Source of the DNA: Pseudomonas sp. NC02
GTDB lineage: Bacteria > Pseudomonadota > Gammaproteobacteria > Pseudomonadales > Pseudomonadaceae
Length of the DNA: 64,000 nt
NCBI RefSeq assembly: GCF_002874965.1
Contig: NZ_CP025624.1
Coordinates: forward strand, 3,100,001 to 3,164,000
Direction: 5' to 3'
Made by a program: the position numbers and the translations under genes. Under the pieces are notes generated by a model. The model worked only from the letters and a program-made list of their open reading frames with translations, searched no databases and was not told the origin of the DNA. Shown here one piece after another: positions 44,429-52,987 of this stretch (positions are counted from its first letter, which is position 1; each line of letters starts with the position of its first letter).

Positions 44429-44827
44429 TCAGGCTGCCTGCTCTTGCTGCTCCAGAGGCTTCGGCGGCCACTCCGAAAAGCCCACCCGTGGAGCCTTCGT
44501 CTTCGGGTTGACTATCGTCTTGCCCTTGGCGTCCACCAACACGGCCTTGGCCCTGATCTGCATATCGCGGCACCTCAGCGTTGTGCGGGCCAGCTCAATG
44601 AACTGCTCGGCGAACTGCGGCGCATCGAACAGCGGCGAGAGCTGGCGAACCGTACCCCCCCCCATGATCTTTTCGGTGCGCTTGGCGACCAGCTTCAGCC
44701 ATTCAGCTTCCGGTATCGGCTCGACGCCGCCAGGAGCCTTCGGGTTCTTCCGGGTGCCGGCCGTTTTCTTGCGGGCCTCGGTCTTGGCGACATCGAGGGT
44801 CATTCCAAACACAGCGAAGGTGCTCAT
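44429..44827 (-). CDS. Hypothetical prophage protein
   Basis: 132 residues beginning MSTFAVFGMTLDVAK, a basic linker (ARKKTAGTRKNPKAP), then a helical region and a Pro-rich acidic end. It belongs to the leftward operon and is frequent in Pseudomonas prophages by memory. No function known. Confidence 0.68.
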   Translation of the reverse strand: MSTFAVFGMTLDVAKTEARKKTAGTRKNPKAPGGVEPIPEAEWLKLVAKRTEKIMGGGTVRQLSPLFDAPQFAEQFIELARTTLRCRDMQIRAKAVLVDAKGKTIVNPKTKAPRVGFSEWPPKPLEQQEQAA

Positions 44828-44922
44828 GGGTTATCTCCAAGCGTGCGCCTGCATCGTCGGCTGGCGTGATTCGTTAATTTGAGGTATTAAAATGAGGTTT
44901 TTTTCATGGAAAGGGGGGAGCA

Positions 44923-45822
44923 ATGGAGCATGGGCAATGCAAGTTGTGTGGTTCCGCTGGAGAGTTGAAACTTAGCCATTTCATACCGAAGTTCGTGGGG
45001 AAGTGGGTTAAAGAAACCTCCGCGACGGGATTTATACGATTTAACGGTGATATAAATAAAAGAGCGCAGGATATTGCAAAGGACTACTGGCTCTGTGGCG
45101 TTTGCGAGCAACTTTTTTCTGGCTGGGAACGTGAGTTCGCTAACAGGATATTTTACCCATTTGTAAAGGGTGAAGCTGATTCCGTTAGTTACGGTGATTG
45201 GCTTGCTAAATTCTGCGCGTCAATTAGCTGGCGCACTTTAAGTTACATGCGGCACTTAAATGTTAGAGGTGACACGGAGCAGAGCGAAAAGGAGGCGCTA
45301 GCACTTAACGGGCTTGCCAATTTTATATTGGGTAATTCAAAGAGCCCTGGCATCTATGAGCAGCACATTTTTCCATTGGAACCTATTGAAACTACGAACG
45401 CTGATGTCCCAGTCAATATAAATCGGTATTTTTTGAGAAATATGCATATGGATGTTCTCTCCAGTAGTGCTGGTGAGTTAATGATATATACAAAGATGCC
45501 AAAGTTTATAATTCTCGGGCTTGCCGGCCATTCCCAGTCAAAGCTGATGCGCGCAAGCAGAGTGTCAATCAAAGGAGGGAAAATTTCCCCTACTAGTTAT
45601 TTTTGGCCGGATGGTTTTGCTCAGTACTTATTTGAAAAGGCCAAAAAAGTCTCAGATTTATACAAAGGTATGGCACCCGCGCAGCACGGCATTATCGAGA
45701 GGGCACTTATGAAGAACCCAGATCGCGCCGCATCCTCAGGTACTATAAAAGCATTTCAGCATGATGTTGAAATGTTCGGACGCAAGGTTTTTCTGCCCGG
45801 CGATGGTACTAGCTCCGAATGA
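44923..45822 (+). CDS. Cys/His-rich accessory protein, HNH-like
   Basis: 299 residues. The N-terminus reads C-x2-C ... LSHFIPKF ... C-x2-C (CKLCGSAGELKLSHFIPKF and WLCGVCEQLFSGWE), the arrangement of an HNH-like zinc centre in which SH-IP replaces the usual DH-I-P/H motif. The remainder, about 200 residues, is of unknown fold. AT-rich with its own promoter on the opposite strand. The family is widespread beside defence genes, I believe, but uncharacterised. Whether the nuclease centre is active is uncertain. Confidence 0.55.
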   Translation: MEHGQCKLCGSAGELKLSHFIPKFVGKWVKETSATGFIRFNGDINKRAQDIAKDYWLCGVCEQLFSGWEREFANRIFYPFVKGEADSVSYGDWLAKFCASISWRTLSYMRHLNVRGDTEQSEKEALALNGLANFILGNSKSPGIYEQHIFPLEPIETTNADVPVNINRYFLRNMHMDVLSSSAGELMIYTKMPKFIILGLAGHSQSKLMRASRVSIKGGKISPTSYFWPDGFAQYLFEKAKKVSDLYKGMAPAQHGIIERALMKNPDRAASSGTIKAFQHDVEMFGRKVFLPGDGTSSE

Positions 45823-45940
45823 TATTCCCTGGTTTTTGAAAAAGTAAATTCATGCAGTGCCCAACACCATCAGCGATAGCAATTTGGTTTGATATGGGGT
45901 ATTACGGGTGACCGGCATGGAGCCGGATCAAGGAGAGGAA

Positions 45941-46159
45941 ATGAGCTACTTAAAAGATGTCTCAACAGGCTTAAAGCCGTTCAGCCCATTGACCACAGAA
46001 GACCTTTGTTTCGAATGTGGTGAGCTGATTACTGCTGGAGCGGTCCGATACGACGGATACGCCACTCCGGAAGAGCTTAAGTGCCTCTACCTTCATCCTA
46101 GCTGTGCGGCAATCGTTGGGCAGCGCTTGATTACAGACGGTTACCCCAACCGCCGCTGA
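45941..46159 (+). CDS. Small Cys/His protein
   Basis: 72 residues from ATG 45941 (AAGGAG upstream). Contains CFECGELITAG and a late H-x3-C (LHPSC), a possible treble-clef zinc site. Unknown function. Confidence 0.62.
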   Translation: MSYLKDVSTGLKPFSPLTTEDLCFECGELITAGAVRYDGYATPEELKCLYLHPSCAAIVGQRLITDGYPNRR

Positions 46160-46185
46160 TCATTTTTAAAAGAGTGTTAACCGCC

Positions 46186-46788
46186 TCAGGCTGTGATGCG
46201 CTCGCCAATCACCTTGGTGGTGAAGCTCACCGAATACTCGGTTGTCAACTCGAACAGGCCGTTGCAGGTGTCGCATTCCATGTTCTTGTCGCCGTAGTCC
46301 TCGGTTTCAATGTGGATCACGGTGGCGCAGTGCGGGCATTTGCATTTGTCCAGGTTGCGATAATCCCACTCGTCATAATCGGTCTCGGCGACCCTGGCCA
46401 GCGCTGCGGCTTTCGCAACGGCGTCTTCTGCGTCCTGGCAAGGTTTGCAGGTGAAGCCGTCAGGATGGCCCCACGGTGTTTCCGTGAGCTTCGAGCGGTG
46501 AGTGCTGCACAGGCGGCAAACATTATGTTTGTCGCAAACCGAGTAGCTGTACTTCTCACCGGTTCCGTTGCACTTGGCGCAACCAGAAACCCAGTACCAG
46601 GCGCCATCGATTCGCTCGGCGTACAGGCCGTTTTCCGGGGGGCGCAGGCTGACTTCAGGCAGGTCAGTAGTGGTACGGTGAAATCTGTGATGATCCGCCC
46701 CGTTCCACACGTTGAGGCTGCCGTTACGTTGGCGCTGGGTCCACTCACCCGGGATCTCCGGGATCAGGATCTTCGTGTTCTTGTCCAT
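46186..46788 (-). CDS. Zinc-finger prophage protein
   Basis: 200 residues with four CxxC clusters: CAKCNGTG, CRLC, CKPC and CPHC ... CDTCNG. The first and last resemble DnaJ-type zinc ribbons. Member of the leftward operon. No function known. Confidence 0.65.
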   Translation of the reverse strand: MDKNTKILIPEIPGEWTQRQRNGSLNVWNGADHHRFHRTTTDLPEVSLRPPENGLYAERIDGAWYWVSGCAKCNGTGEKYSYSVCDKHNVCRLCSTHRSKLTETPWGHPDGFTCKPCQDAEDAVAKAAALARVAETDYDEWDYRNLDKCKCPHCATVIHIETEDYGDKNMECDTCNGLFELTTEYSVSFTTKVIGERITA

Positions 46789-46897
46789 GGATTATCTCCT
46801 GTCAGGCGCCGCCCTCCGTTACCGGTGGTGGCAATTTGGTTTGGGGTAGGGTATTTAGTCGCGTCGGCAAGCGAACGAATTAACTCAGGGATAGGTA

Positions 46898-47422
46898 ATG
46901 CAAGCTCCTACAGACAATCTTTATAAATTCATGGCAATTGCAGGGTTAATCTGTTTTTTGTTTTTTTACTTCGATTACAGCAAAAGATACGTGTTGTTGA
47001 ACGAGAGCATCAACTCTGCTCGCATGGATACTGCTGTTATAAGCGCTAAAATCGAGGCGTATCGAGGGAAACAGTCCTATGTCCAGCAAAGAATTAAAGA
47101 GGCTGAGCGCGACAATCTAAGTCTTGAAGTTTATACGAGTATTCGAAAGTCTTGGGAGGATAACTTGCCAGGCCTTGACGAGCTTGTCTTGCTACAAGCG
47201 AAGAATGTGCAGAGCGTTGAAATAATTAAGGAGTCCCGAGCTGAGCTTGATTGGCTATTCCGGATCTATCTAGGTCTCGGGATGACTTCGCTTCTCCTAT
47301 GTTTGTACGGTATGTATCTTTGGTATTTCAGGACCCAAAGATTTTTAGATTTAAAGGAGAAAAATGTCGTTCCTCCACGTACGAAGTCTAAATTTCGTGA
47401 GACGTTGCCTAACAGAAAGTAA
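46898..47422 (+). CDS. Two-helix membrane protein with coiled coil
   Basis: 174 residues: TM1 (about 9-26), a helical, charged coiled-coil region (about 35-110), TM2 (about 120-142) and a basic C-terminal tail. Both ends would be cytoplasmic and the coiled coil periplasmic. AT-rich, plus strand, so another cargo gene. Unknown function. Confidence 0.55.
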   Translation: MQAPTDNLYKFMAIAGLICFLFFYFDYSKRYVLLNESINSARMDTAVISAKIEAYRGKQSYVQQRIKEAERDNLSLEVYTSIRKSWEDNLPGLDELVLLQAKNVQSVEIIKESRAELDWLFRIYLGLGMTSLLLCLYGMYLWYFRTQRFLDLKEKNVVPPRTKSKFRETLPNRK

Positions 47423-47498
47423 AATGGAGTGCGCCGGATAGTTGCAAGCTGTCAGCTCTCTATGTGTTGGTGATAGATATTGGGATTCCTCGATACTT

Positions 47499-47966
47499 TC
47501 ATTCGCTCATTTTTAGCGATTCAGCAAAGCCTGCATTTCGTAATTTGCGCGCCACGGTTTCGGATATCTCATAACCGTGGCGCTTAATTTCGAAGAGTGG
47601 CGATGACTTCTCGGCGCCAAGCGAGTGGGCATGTGCGATCAGTCGCCAGATGGTAGCCCGGTCCTTTGTTTCGCCCAGCTCGGCAGTGAACGTTGCCAAC
47701 CGGTCACGCATTCCCTGGCGGAAGTAGTGGCGGATGATGTCGGACGGCCCTTTGACTTTCGGCGGCGCCGCCGGCATATCCTCGGCCCGGCCATTCAGCA
47801 CCAGCAGCTGCACCGCCTCGCTGACTTCTTCGATCTCATGCCAGCGCATCAACTCGTCGAGCATCTGCCGGGTGCCGTACGGGACCGTGTGCCGCAATTC
47901 CTGCTCGCCCAGCTCCTGCCGCTTCTCGGCAAGCTTGGCCGTGCGTTCCTTCTGTTCGGCTGCCAT
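47499..47966 (-). CDS. Hypothetical prophage protein
   Basis: 155 residues, helical and highly charged (RTAKLAEKRQELGEQELRHT; IWRLIAHAHSLGAEK). Conserved in pseudomonad phage leftward operons; possibly nucleic-acid binding, but nothing specific can be seen. Confidence 0.65.
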   Translation of the reverse strand: MAAEQKERTAKLAEKRQELGEQELRHTVPYGTRQMLDELMRWHEIEEVSEAVQLLVLNGRAEDMPAAPPKVKGPSDIIRHYFRQGMRDRLATFTAELGETKDRATIWRLIAHAHSLGAEKSSPLFEIKRHGYEISETVARKLRNAGFAESLKMSE

Positions 47967-48035
47967 GGCCTACCTCTTCTATTCCGCTGGCCGGCAGTGC
48001 GAGCCAGGTTTGACGTTTGCGTTGCTGGGTGCGGG

Positions 48036-48629
48036 CTATGCGGCGCATCGAGTGGCCCTCCGGACCAGCTTTGGATAGTCGATCCCGTGCGCCGCGATGA
48101 TCCGCTCGAATGCCTTGCTGCCGATCGCCAGCTTCCCGCAGCACTGTCGGCGGGAAATCCCCAGTTCCTTGAAGGCCTTGATGCGCTCGGCGAACTTCGC
48201 GTCGCGCTCCTTATCGACCGTGTTGTGCACCAAGTTCCGGGCGCCGCCTCTCGTTGGCGCCTTGAACGTGATGTCGTACCGGGCGGCGTAGTTGTAGATG
48301 AGACGACGGCTGACACCGAGTGCAGCAGCTACTTCGGTTTGGGTGTGCGTAACGCCAAGCTGGCGTATCTGCTCAGCCAGCTTGAGTCGCTCCTGGGTGC
48401 GGATATCGTCTTTATCGAGCGGCAGGGGAGTTGCCTCAACCCGGCGCCGAACAAACGGCTTCGGCGCCGGCGGCATCTGGTTGCTGTAGGTGATTGGTTT
48501 GGGCTTGTAGCCGATGGGCGCCGCTTCTTCGATCTGGCCGCCGCCGGCCAGGAACTCGGCGACCTGGGCCGCGAGTTCATCCGAGGCCGGGCGTAGTGCC
48601 TCGACCAGGCTTAGGTGGTTGCTGATCAT
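48036..48629 (-). CDS. Prophage DNA-binding protein with helix-turn-helix
   Basis: 197 residues from ATG 48629 (GAGG upstream). The middle holds a helix-turn-helix (about 95-125: THTQTEVAAALGVSRRLIYN) and a second one follows (FKELGISRRQCCGKLAIGSK). Probably a phage regulator of the leftward operon. It starts 8 bp after the Gp157 stop. Confidence 0.7.
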   Translation of the reverse strand: MISNHLSLVEALRPASDELAAQVAEFLAGGGQIEEAAPIGYKPKPITYSNQMPPAPKPFVRRRVEATPLPLDKDDIRTQERLKLAEQIRQLGVTHTQTEVAAALGVSRRLIYNYAARYDITFKAPTRGGARNLVHNTVDKERDAKFAERIKAFKELGISRRQCCGKLAIGSKAFERIIAAHGIDYPKLVRRATRCAA

Positions 48630-48636
48630 GAAGGCC

Positions 48637-49200
48637 TCACTTGATGCGTATCGAGCTATCACCGCGCTCAAGGTGTGCCCATTTGGGCTCTTCGATCAGT
48701 TCGTGTTCGGCGTCCTCGCCAGCGGCCATTCGCTTACGCACCGCCTCGTTGTGATCGCGGATTTCCTTGAGCTTGGCGGCGATGGCCTTTTTGTCTGGCG
48801 TGATGCTTGATTTCACAGAGGTCAATTCGTCCGGAACTGCTTCTTCGTTATCAACGATCACCCGCTCACTGCCCATGGCCAATGTGATGGTGAACAAGGG
48901 GCGCTTGATCGATTTGATGTTGGCGGCTTCCATGTTGCGGCGCAGGTAGTCGCTGATCTGCGAGACGCTGTTGGATTTGACGCGCTTCAATTCGGCCAGG
49001 CGCTCAATTTCGTTTTCGATAGCAGTGACGTCGCTCTCGATATTCCGGCGCAGCATGACGATGTTGTCGGCCTTGATGTTGAAGTCGCCCTGGATCTCGT
49101 CCATGGCGTACTGCAGGGCCTCTTTCAAGCCCTCGTCGTCTGTATCGGCCATGGCCTGTAGTTCGGCGAGCTTACCGGTGAGTGCGTAGAGTTGAGTCAT
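48637..49200 (-). CDS. Siphovirus Gp157-family protein
   Basis: 187 residues with the Gp157 layout: an N-terminal long helical pair (ALQYAMDEIQGDFNIKADNI ... RLAELKRVKSNSVSQISDYL) and a beta-rich tail (LFTITLAMGSERVIVDNEEA, then VPDEL and the ending LERGDSSIRIK). Gp157 proteins accompany phage recombination genes, as here beside the annealing-protein candidate; a role in phage resistance in Streptococcus was proposed for the founding member. Confidence 0.85.
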   Translation of the reverse strand: MTQLYALTGKLAELQAMADTDDEGLKEALQYAMDEIQGDFNIKADNIVMLRRNIESDVTAIENEIERLAELKRVKSNSVSQISDYLRRNMEAANIKSIKRPLFTITLAMGSERVIVDNEEAVPDELTSVKSSITPDKKAIAAKLKEIRDHNEAVRKRMAAGEDAEHELIEEPKWAHLERGDSSIRIK

Positions 49201-49940
49201 GCTGCGGCCTCCGTGCCTTTCTCAAGCACAGCTTTGCGCTCCTCGAATGCTCGAGTGATTCGCGCGATGAAGGTGGGTTCGTTGCGACGAGTTGCCTCGC
49301 GGATGTATTTCACGTTCAGAAGCTTGAGTTCGTGAGTCGTGACGGCTTTGCAGATGGTTTCGACCGCTGAGGCAAGCCAGTCGACACGCTCTTGTTTTTG
49401 GCGAAGTATCTCGGCGTCCTTGTCCTCGGCTTTTTCAAGCTTAAACTCTTCGGTGATGGTGTCGACGTAGGTCGGATCGTCGAACATGCCCATGTAGATG
49501 TCGGCGGCGAACCCCAGGGGCTGCAGGCATTTACCGATGGCGTCCGTCAGCGATTTTTTTGCCGCGTCCCAGTCAGTAAGAATTTTTCCCTGCTGCAGGT
49601 AGATAAATGGCGTATGGCCGTAGTGCTGCACCGTGCATTTTTGCCCGGCGTTGCCCAGGTACCAAAGTTCGATTTTTACGGTGTGCAGCTTCGCGCAGAT
49701 CGTTGGTGCCTCCGGCCACTCTTTTGTGGGTGCCTGGAGCGGTGCACCCTCGTCGAATCGATCCTCCAGGACGCTCCAGCCCCAGCCCTCACCGCATGGT
49801 CCGAAAATTTCTGTTGCCTTGCGCATGAGGTAGGTTGGTCTGATCGCTGTGCCCTTAAAGCCACCTGCGCCAGTGTATTTTTTTGTAGCGTCAGGGTCGG
49901 TTGTGTTGACCTGATCCCAAATTCTCGTGTTCTCGGACAT
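49197..49940 (-). CDS. Putative phage single-strand annealing protein
   Basis: 247 residues starting IWDQVNTTDP, with GGFKGTAIRPTYLMRKATEI, FGPCGEGWGW and TDWDAAKKSLTDAIGKCLQP. The order (rank of beta strands, then a K-x-x-x-DAI-x-K helix and a G-F-x-A-D-I-Y-MG end) resembles DUF1071/Sak3-type annealing proteins. The neighbourhood (Gp157 downstream, overlap of 4 bp) fits a recombination module. It would pair complementary single strands during phage recombination. Assignment by pattern only. Confidence 0.55.
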   Translation of the reverse strand: MSENTRIWDQVNTTDPDATKKYTGAGGFKGTAIRPTYLMRKATEIFGPCGEGWGWSVLEDRFDEGAPLQAPTKEWPEAPTICAKLHTVKIELWYLGNAGQKCTVQHYGHTPFIYLQQGKILTDWDAAKKSLTDAIGKCLQPLGFAADIYMGMFDDPTYVDTITEEFKLEKAEDKDAEILRQKQERVDWLASAVETICKAVTTHELKLLNVKYIREATRRNEPTFIARITRAFEERKAVLEKGTEAAA

Positions 49941-51034
49941 TACTTATTCCTCCAGCCGTCAGCACGCTTGACCAGTTCCTTGAAGGAAGCTGCGGGCAGC
50001 CTGCTCAGGTATTTTTTGTTGTCGCGGTACCATTCTTCCAGGGCAGCTTTGGGTGTCTGGATGGCCACGACGTGGGCGACCTGCTGTTTGTATGAGGTCG
50101 AGTTGGCGACTTGCGAGTGGAATGTCCGGCTCACCACTACGGTGTTGGTCATTCCCTGCTTGACCAGGGTGTTCAGCTCTTCCTGGGATTGAACGGCAAT
50201 GGCGCCCGGGTGCTTCTGCTGGAACAACCTGTAGCAGGCCTCTCTCACAAGCTCGGTGCTGCCGTACTCGACGTATTCAACGTCGAGAATTCCTGCCTCG
50301 ATCTTCTCCGCCACTTCATCCAGGCGCCCGGTGTCGATCCAGGCGTTTTTGGATACCTGTTTCAAGTCCCAACCGCTGACCGTCTGGCGGTCACGCTCAA
50401 GCTGCAGGTATTCGGGGAGGATGTCGTAGCCGTAGGTCAGGTCGGTGTCGCAAACAAACAGCGTGCCGACGTAAAGCTTTCCGGGCCGGGAGGGCAGGAT
50501 GTGGCCGTACTTGGTGCCGATCACGTCGCTCATTGGTGGCTGCATGCGCAGGCACATGCTGCGGATTTCCGCTTCGTCATGATCGGTGAGGCCGGAGACG
50601 ACGAATTCAACACCCTGGTTCTGCCGGTGCGCAGGGGTCTCGTTGATGCATAACACTTCGGCGTCAAACTGGTCGCTGTGCCGGAACTCTGGTACCCATT
50701 GTTTGTTGCCGTTCAGCACCTTCACGTCGTAGCCATTCCGGGTCAGCACCAGCAGGGCGATTTTGTAGCCCTCGCCGAAGCTGCCGATGGCATCTGTGCG
50801 GTCAGACTTGGACGTGCTGCCCAGCACCAGCGTGCTCGCCTCGAGCCTTGCAAAGCGGCTGGTGATGAACAACTGGCCGTCAGCGAAGGCATATTCGAAA
50901 GGTGACTCACTATCCAGGGCGTTCTGCACCAGCTCCCGGATGGCCTCTTTCAGGCCCCAGTGACGGACGTAATCGCGGGACAAGGGAAGTTCATAGGATT
51001 TGGAACGGATGCGATCTGCAATTGCTGCGAGCAT
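49940..51034 (-). CDS. GHKL-fold ATPase of the prophage recombination block
   Basis: 364 residues. The ATP-binding Bergerat motifs are visible: N-box ELVQNALDS (34-42), and GSFGEGYK (84-91) as the glycine-rich lid, as in HSP90/MutL/histidine kinase relatives. No kinase His-dimerisation domain and no membrane span; the C-terminal 200 residues are unassigned. It overlaps the annealing-protein gene by one base. ATG 51034 follows GGGAG; ATG 51076, 3 bp after the small gene's stop, is an alternative. It could remodel DNA or proteins during recombination, but the function is unknown. Confidence 0.65.
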   Translation of the reverse strand: MLAAIADRIRSKSYELPLSRDYVRHWGLKEAIRELVQNALDSESPFEYAFADGQLFITSRFARLEASTLVLGSTSKSDRTDAIGSFGEGYKIALLVLTRNGYDVKVLNGNKQWVPEFRHSDQFDAEVLCINETPAHRQNQGVEFVVSGLTDHDEAEIRSMCLRMQPPMSDVIGTKYGHILPSRPGKLYVGTLFVCDTDLTYGYDILPEYLQLERDRQTVSGWDLKQVSKNAWIDTGRLDEVAEKIEAGILDVEYVEYGSTELVREACYRLFQQKHPGAIAVQSQEELNTLVKQGMTNTVVVSRTFHSQVANSTSYKQQVAHVVAIQTPKAALEEWYRDNKKYLSRLPAASFKELVKRADGWRNK

Positions 51035-51079
51035 GGCGATACTCCCGCGCCATCCTTGCGGGGCGCTGTGAGGCATTGG

Positions 51080-51196
51080 TTATTGAGTGATTTGATCAGC
51101 GAGGGCGCTTAGCAACATCAGGAAGGTGAAGAGGGCGAGGACCGGGAAAGAGCCGCGCCAGATCAGTAGGCGCCTGGTGCGCTGGCGGGTGGTCAC
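51080..51196 (-). CDS. 38-residue membrane peptide
   Basis: MTTRQRTRRLLIWRGSFPVL continuing into one transmembrane helix and a short tail. GTG 51196 overlaps the stop of the upstream gene (GTGA), so it is coupled. Basic start and single span suggest a small membrane effector or holin-like peptide; unknown. Confidence 0.5.
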   Translation of the reverse strand: MTTRQRTRRLLIWRGSFPVLALFTFLMLLSALADQITQ

Positions 51197-51387
51197 GGCC
51201 GAACCCTCACCGCAATTCGACCGCCCTTCATGGTTGCCGCCAGGCGCTTCGGCAAGGTTGCCACGGCACGGTCACGCGGTTGGCCGATCACTTCATTGAA
51301 GGGGAGGCCGAAGCCCAGCATGATCAGCTTGGACTCCACGTCGTCGAGCTGCTCGTCGATTAGCGATTTAACCGGTGCGGTGGTCAT
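51193..51387 (-). CDS. Hypothetical prophage protein
   Basis: 64 residues, helical N-terminus (LIDEQLDDVESKLIMLGF) and basic end. AAGGAGG precedes the ATG; overlaps both neighbours by a few bases. Confidence 0.65.
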   Translation of the reverse strand: MTTAPVKSLIDEQLDDVESKLIMLGFGLPFNEVIGQPRDRAVATLPKRLAATMKGGRIAVRVRP

Positions 51388-51575
51388 GCGTCCTCCTTGC
51401 GCTGCGTGGTGATCTTCAGCAGCCGCTGGCAGTAATGGTTGAATTCTTCGACGGTGATCGCGTCGCCGGTGAGCATGTTCGTGATCATCCGCACCACGAC
51501 GGCTTGGGCGCCTGGTTCGCTGCTGGGATGCTCCAGTGCCTCCAGCGCTTCATCGATCAGGATGTGCGGGCTCAT
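51384..51575 (-). CDS. Hypothetical prophage protein
   Basis: 63 residues, wholly helical and acidic (HILIDEALEALEHPSSEPG). Its stop overlaps the next start. No function seen. Confidence 0.62.
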   Translation of the reverse strand: MSPHILIDEALEALEHPSSEPGAQAVVVRMITNMLTGDAITVEEFNHYCQRLLKITTQRKEDA

Positions 51576-52009
51576 AGATCTGCATCCACATCGTCTTCGC
51601 GCTCTTCCCGTTCCGCCGCTACAGCGTCTTCGGCATACGGTCTCAAAAGCGCTACAGCGATCTTCTCGACCGCTTCAATGGGCCGTTGCTGGCCCAGCAG
51701 GTCGGCAGCGTGGGCCCGCGCATCGCTCTGGCTGCCGAGCATTGCCGACAGCAGCAGGCGGGCAAACGCGTCACGCTGATCCAGGCCGTCTATCTGGCGC
51801 TGGTTCAGATGGCCTTGCAGAACAGTGCAGAACCGGTCGAACGTCACAACCTGCGGCTGGCCGTAGCGCCGCTTCCACTTGATGTCGACGCCGCATACTA
51901 GGCGCTCTGCCGAATGCTCAAGCCAGTCGGTCACCTCGTTGCTATCGCTGACCTCTGGAGGCAACTGAGCGTCGTAACGCTCCTGGCAAATATTCAATGC
52001 TGCGTTCAT
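51572..52009 (-). CDS. Hypothetical prophage protein
   Basis: 145 residues from ATG 52009 with GGAGG 5 bp upstream. Helical; a central basic stretch (IKWKRRYGQPQVVTFDRFC) and a very acidic tail (EREEREDDVDADL). The acidic tail recalls DNA-mimic or protein-interaction ends. Unknown. Confidence 0.62.
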   Translation of the reverse strand: MNAALNICQERYDAQLPPEVSDSNEVTDWLEHSAERLVCGVDIKWKRRYGQPQVVTFDRFCTVLQGHLNQRQIDGLDQRDAFARLLLSAMLGSQSDARAHAADLLGQQRPIEAVEKIAVALLRPYAEDAVAAEREEREDDVDADL

Positions 52010-52224
52010 GGTCGCCTCCAAGGTGGCGGGTTGATCACCTGTATTCGTCAACACTCAAGCCTCCCGCTGGTTGCCGATGGGCGCGGGGGAGGAGTGCTGA
52101 CGTAATAGAGGTGGGGAAGGGAGACGCCTGTTTTTGCAGGGGCAGGCTCCCTGTTTCCTCGCTTTCCACAGTCGAGGGAAACCCATATGCTTCGATTTCC
52201 ACAGTTGAGATAAGGAAGATCGAT

Positions 52225-52515
52225 ATGCCGCATTTCATGGTGCGTGTAGAGCTGTTTGGCGCCGGCGCAGAAGAGTACGAGCGCCTGCATGCCAACATGG
52301 ACGCAATGGGTATTGAGCGAGAAGTAGTTTTCACTGGCGGCGTCAGACATCAGATGCCGGCTGGAACCTACTTTGGCTCGAGCGCTTTAGGCGCAACAGC
52401 TGTGCGAGATAAGGTGCAGCGATTCGCTAATCCACTTTCTCCACATAGAGAAGCAGCCATATTCGTGTGCGAGGCCAAAGATAATCAGTGGTCAGCCTTC
52501 CTCTATCCCGCCTGA
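52225..52515 (+). CDS. DUF2622/GhoS-like small protein
   Basis: 96 residues: MPHFMVRVELFGAGAEEYER, then MPAGTYFGSSALGA and AIFVCEAKDNQWSAFLYP. The alternation fits a ferredoxin-like fold of the DUF2622 family to which the type V antitoxin RNase GhoS belongs. No GhoT-like toxin peptide is evident next to it. AAGGAAG precedes the ATG. Assignment from memory of the family pattern. Confidence 0.5.
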   Translation: MPHFMVRVELFGAGAEEYERLHANMDAMGIEREVVFTGGVRHQMPAGTYFGSSALGATAVRDKVQRFANPLSPHREAAIFVCEAKDNQWSAFLYPA

Positions 52516-52671
52516 TACGAAGGCTGCCGTCTTACCCCAAGGAACCACGTCAACGGCGTGATAACGAGCAATTCCCAGTACTCGCTTAAAAGCGGCATTG
52601 AAGTCAGTGCCGCTCTTCTCGGCAAACTCTTTCACCAACGCTTCAACCTCTCCAGCCTGCTCGTCGTTCAT
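52492..52671 (-). CDS. Small prophage protein
   Basis: 59 residues from ATG 52671 with GGAGA upstream; helical (LVKEFAEKSGTDFNAAFKRV). Converges with and overlaps the GhoS-like gene by 24 bp. Unknown. Confidence 0.55.
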   Translation of the reverse strand: MNDEQAGEVEALVKEFAEKSGTDFNAAFKRVLGIARYHAVDVVPWGKTAAFVSGGIEEG

Positions 52672-52732
52672 CGCCTTTCTCCGGTTGTTTTCCCAATGCA
52701 CCCGTCACCAGGTGCATCAGTGAACGGGCCCG

Positions 52733-52987
52733 TCATGCTGCGAACAGATCTTGCTGATGCGGCTGCGGCATGCAGCGCTGGAGCCCGGCGCGGATGGCTG
52801 ATTCCAGCAGTTCGGCGTCTTGCTCAAGCTCAGGGAATTCCCCCGCAAATTCGCACACCGCGCTGCGCAGCCCGGCTGCCTCACGCTGCAGAGTTGGAAG
52901 CACGATGCTGATCATGTTGCCGATCGTGCGCAGATCCAGGCTGCAATCCCGGCAGAGCCGGATGTAGTCGAGCATGTACTTCGGCAT
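52733..52987 (-). CDS. First gene of leftward prophage operon
   Basis: 84 residues from ATG 52987 (AGGA upstream), helical with two cysteines near the N-terminus (RLCRDCSLD). It is the first sizeable frame after the leftward promoter at 53317-53345, the position of lambda N, but I see no arginine-rich motif, so antitermination cannot be claimed. The 330-bp leader before it holds only a 16-codon frame. Confidence 0.6.
   Translation of the reverse strand: MPKYMLDYIRLCRDCSLDLRTIGNMISIVLPTLQREAAGLRSAVCEFAGEFPELEQDAELLESAIRAGLQRCMPQPHQQDLFAA

Noticed and set aside
47625..48596. 323-codon plus-strand frame across two leftward prophage genes
   Set aside because: It crosses the boundary between two genes with ribosome sites and helix-turn-helix content; composition is that of a shadow.
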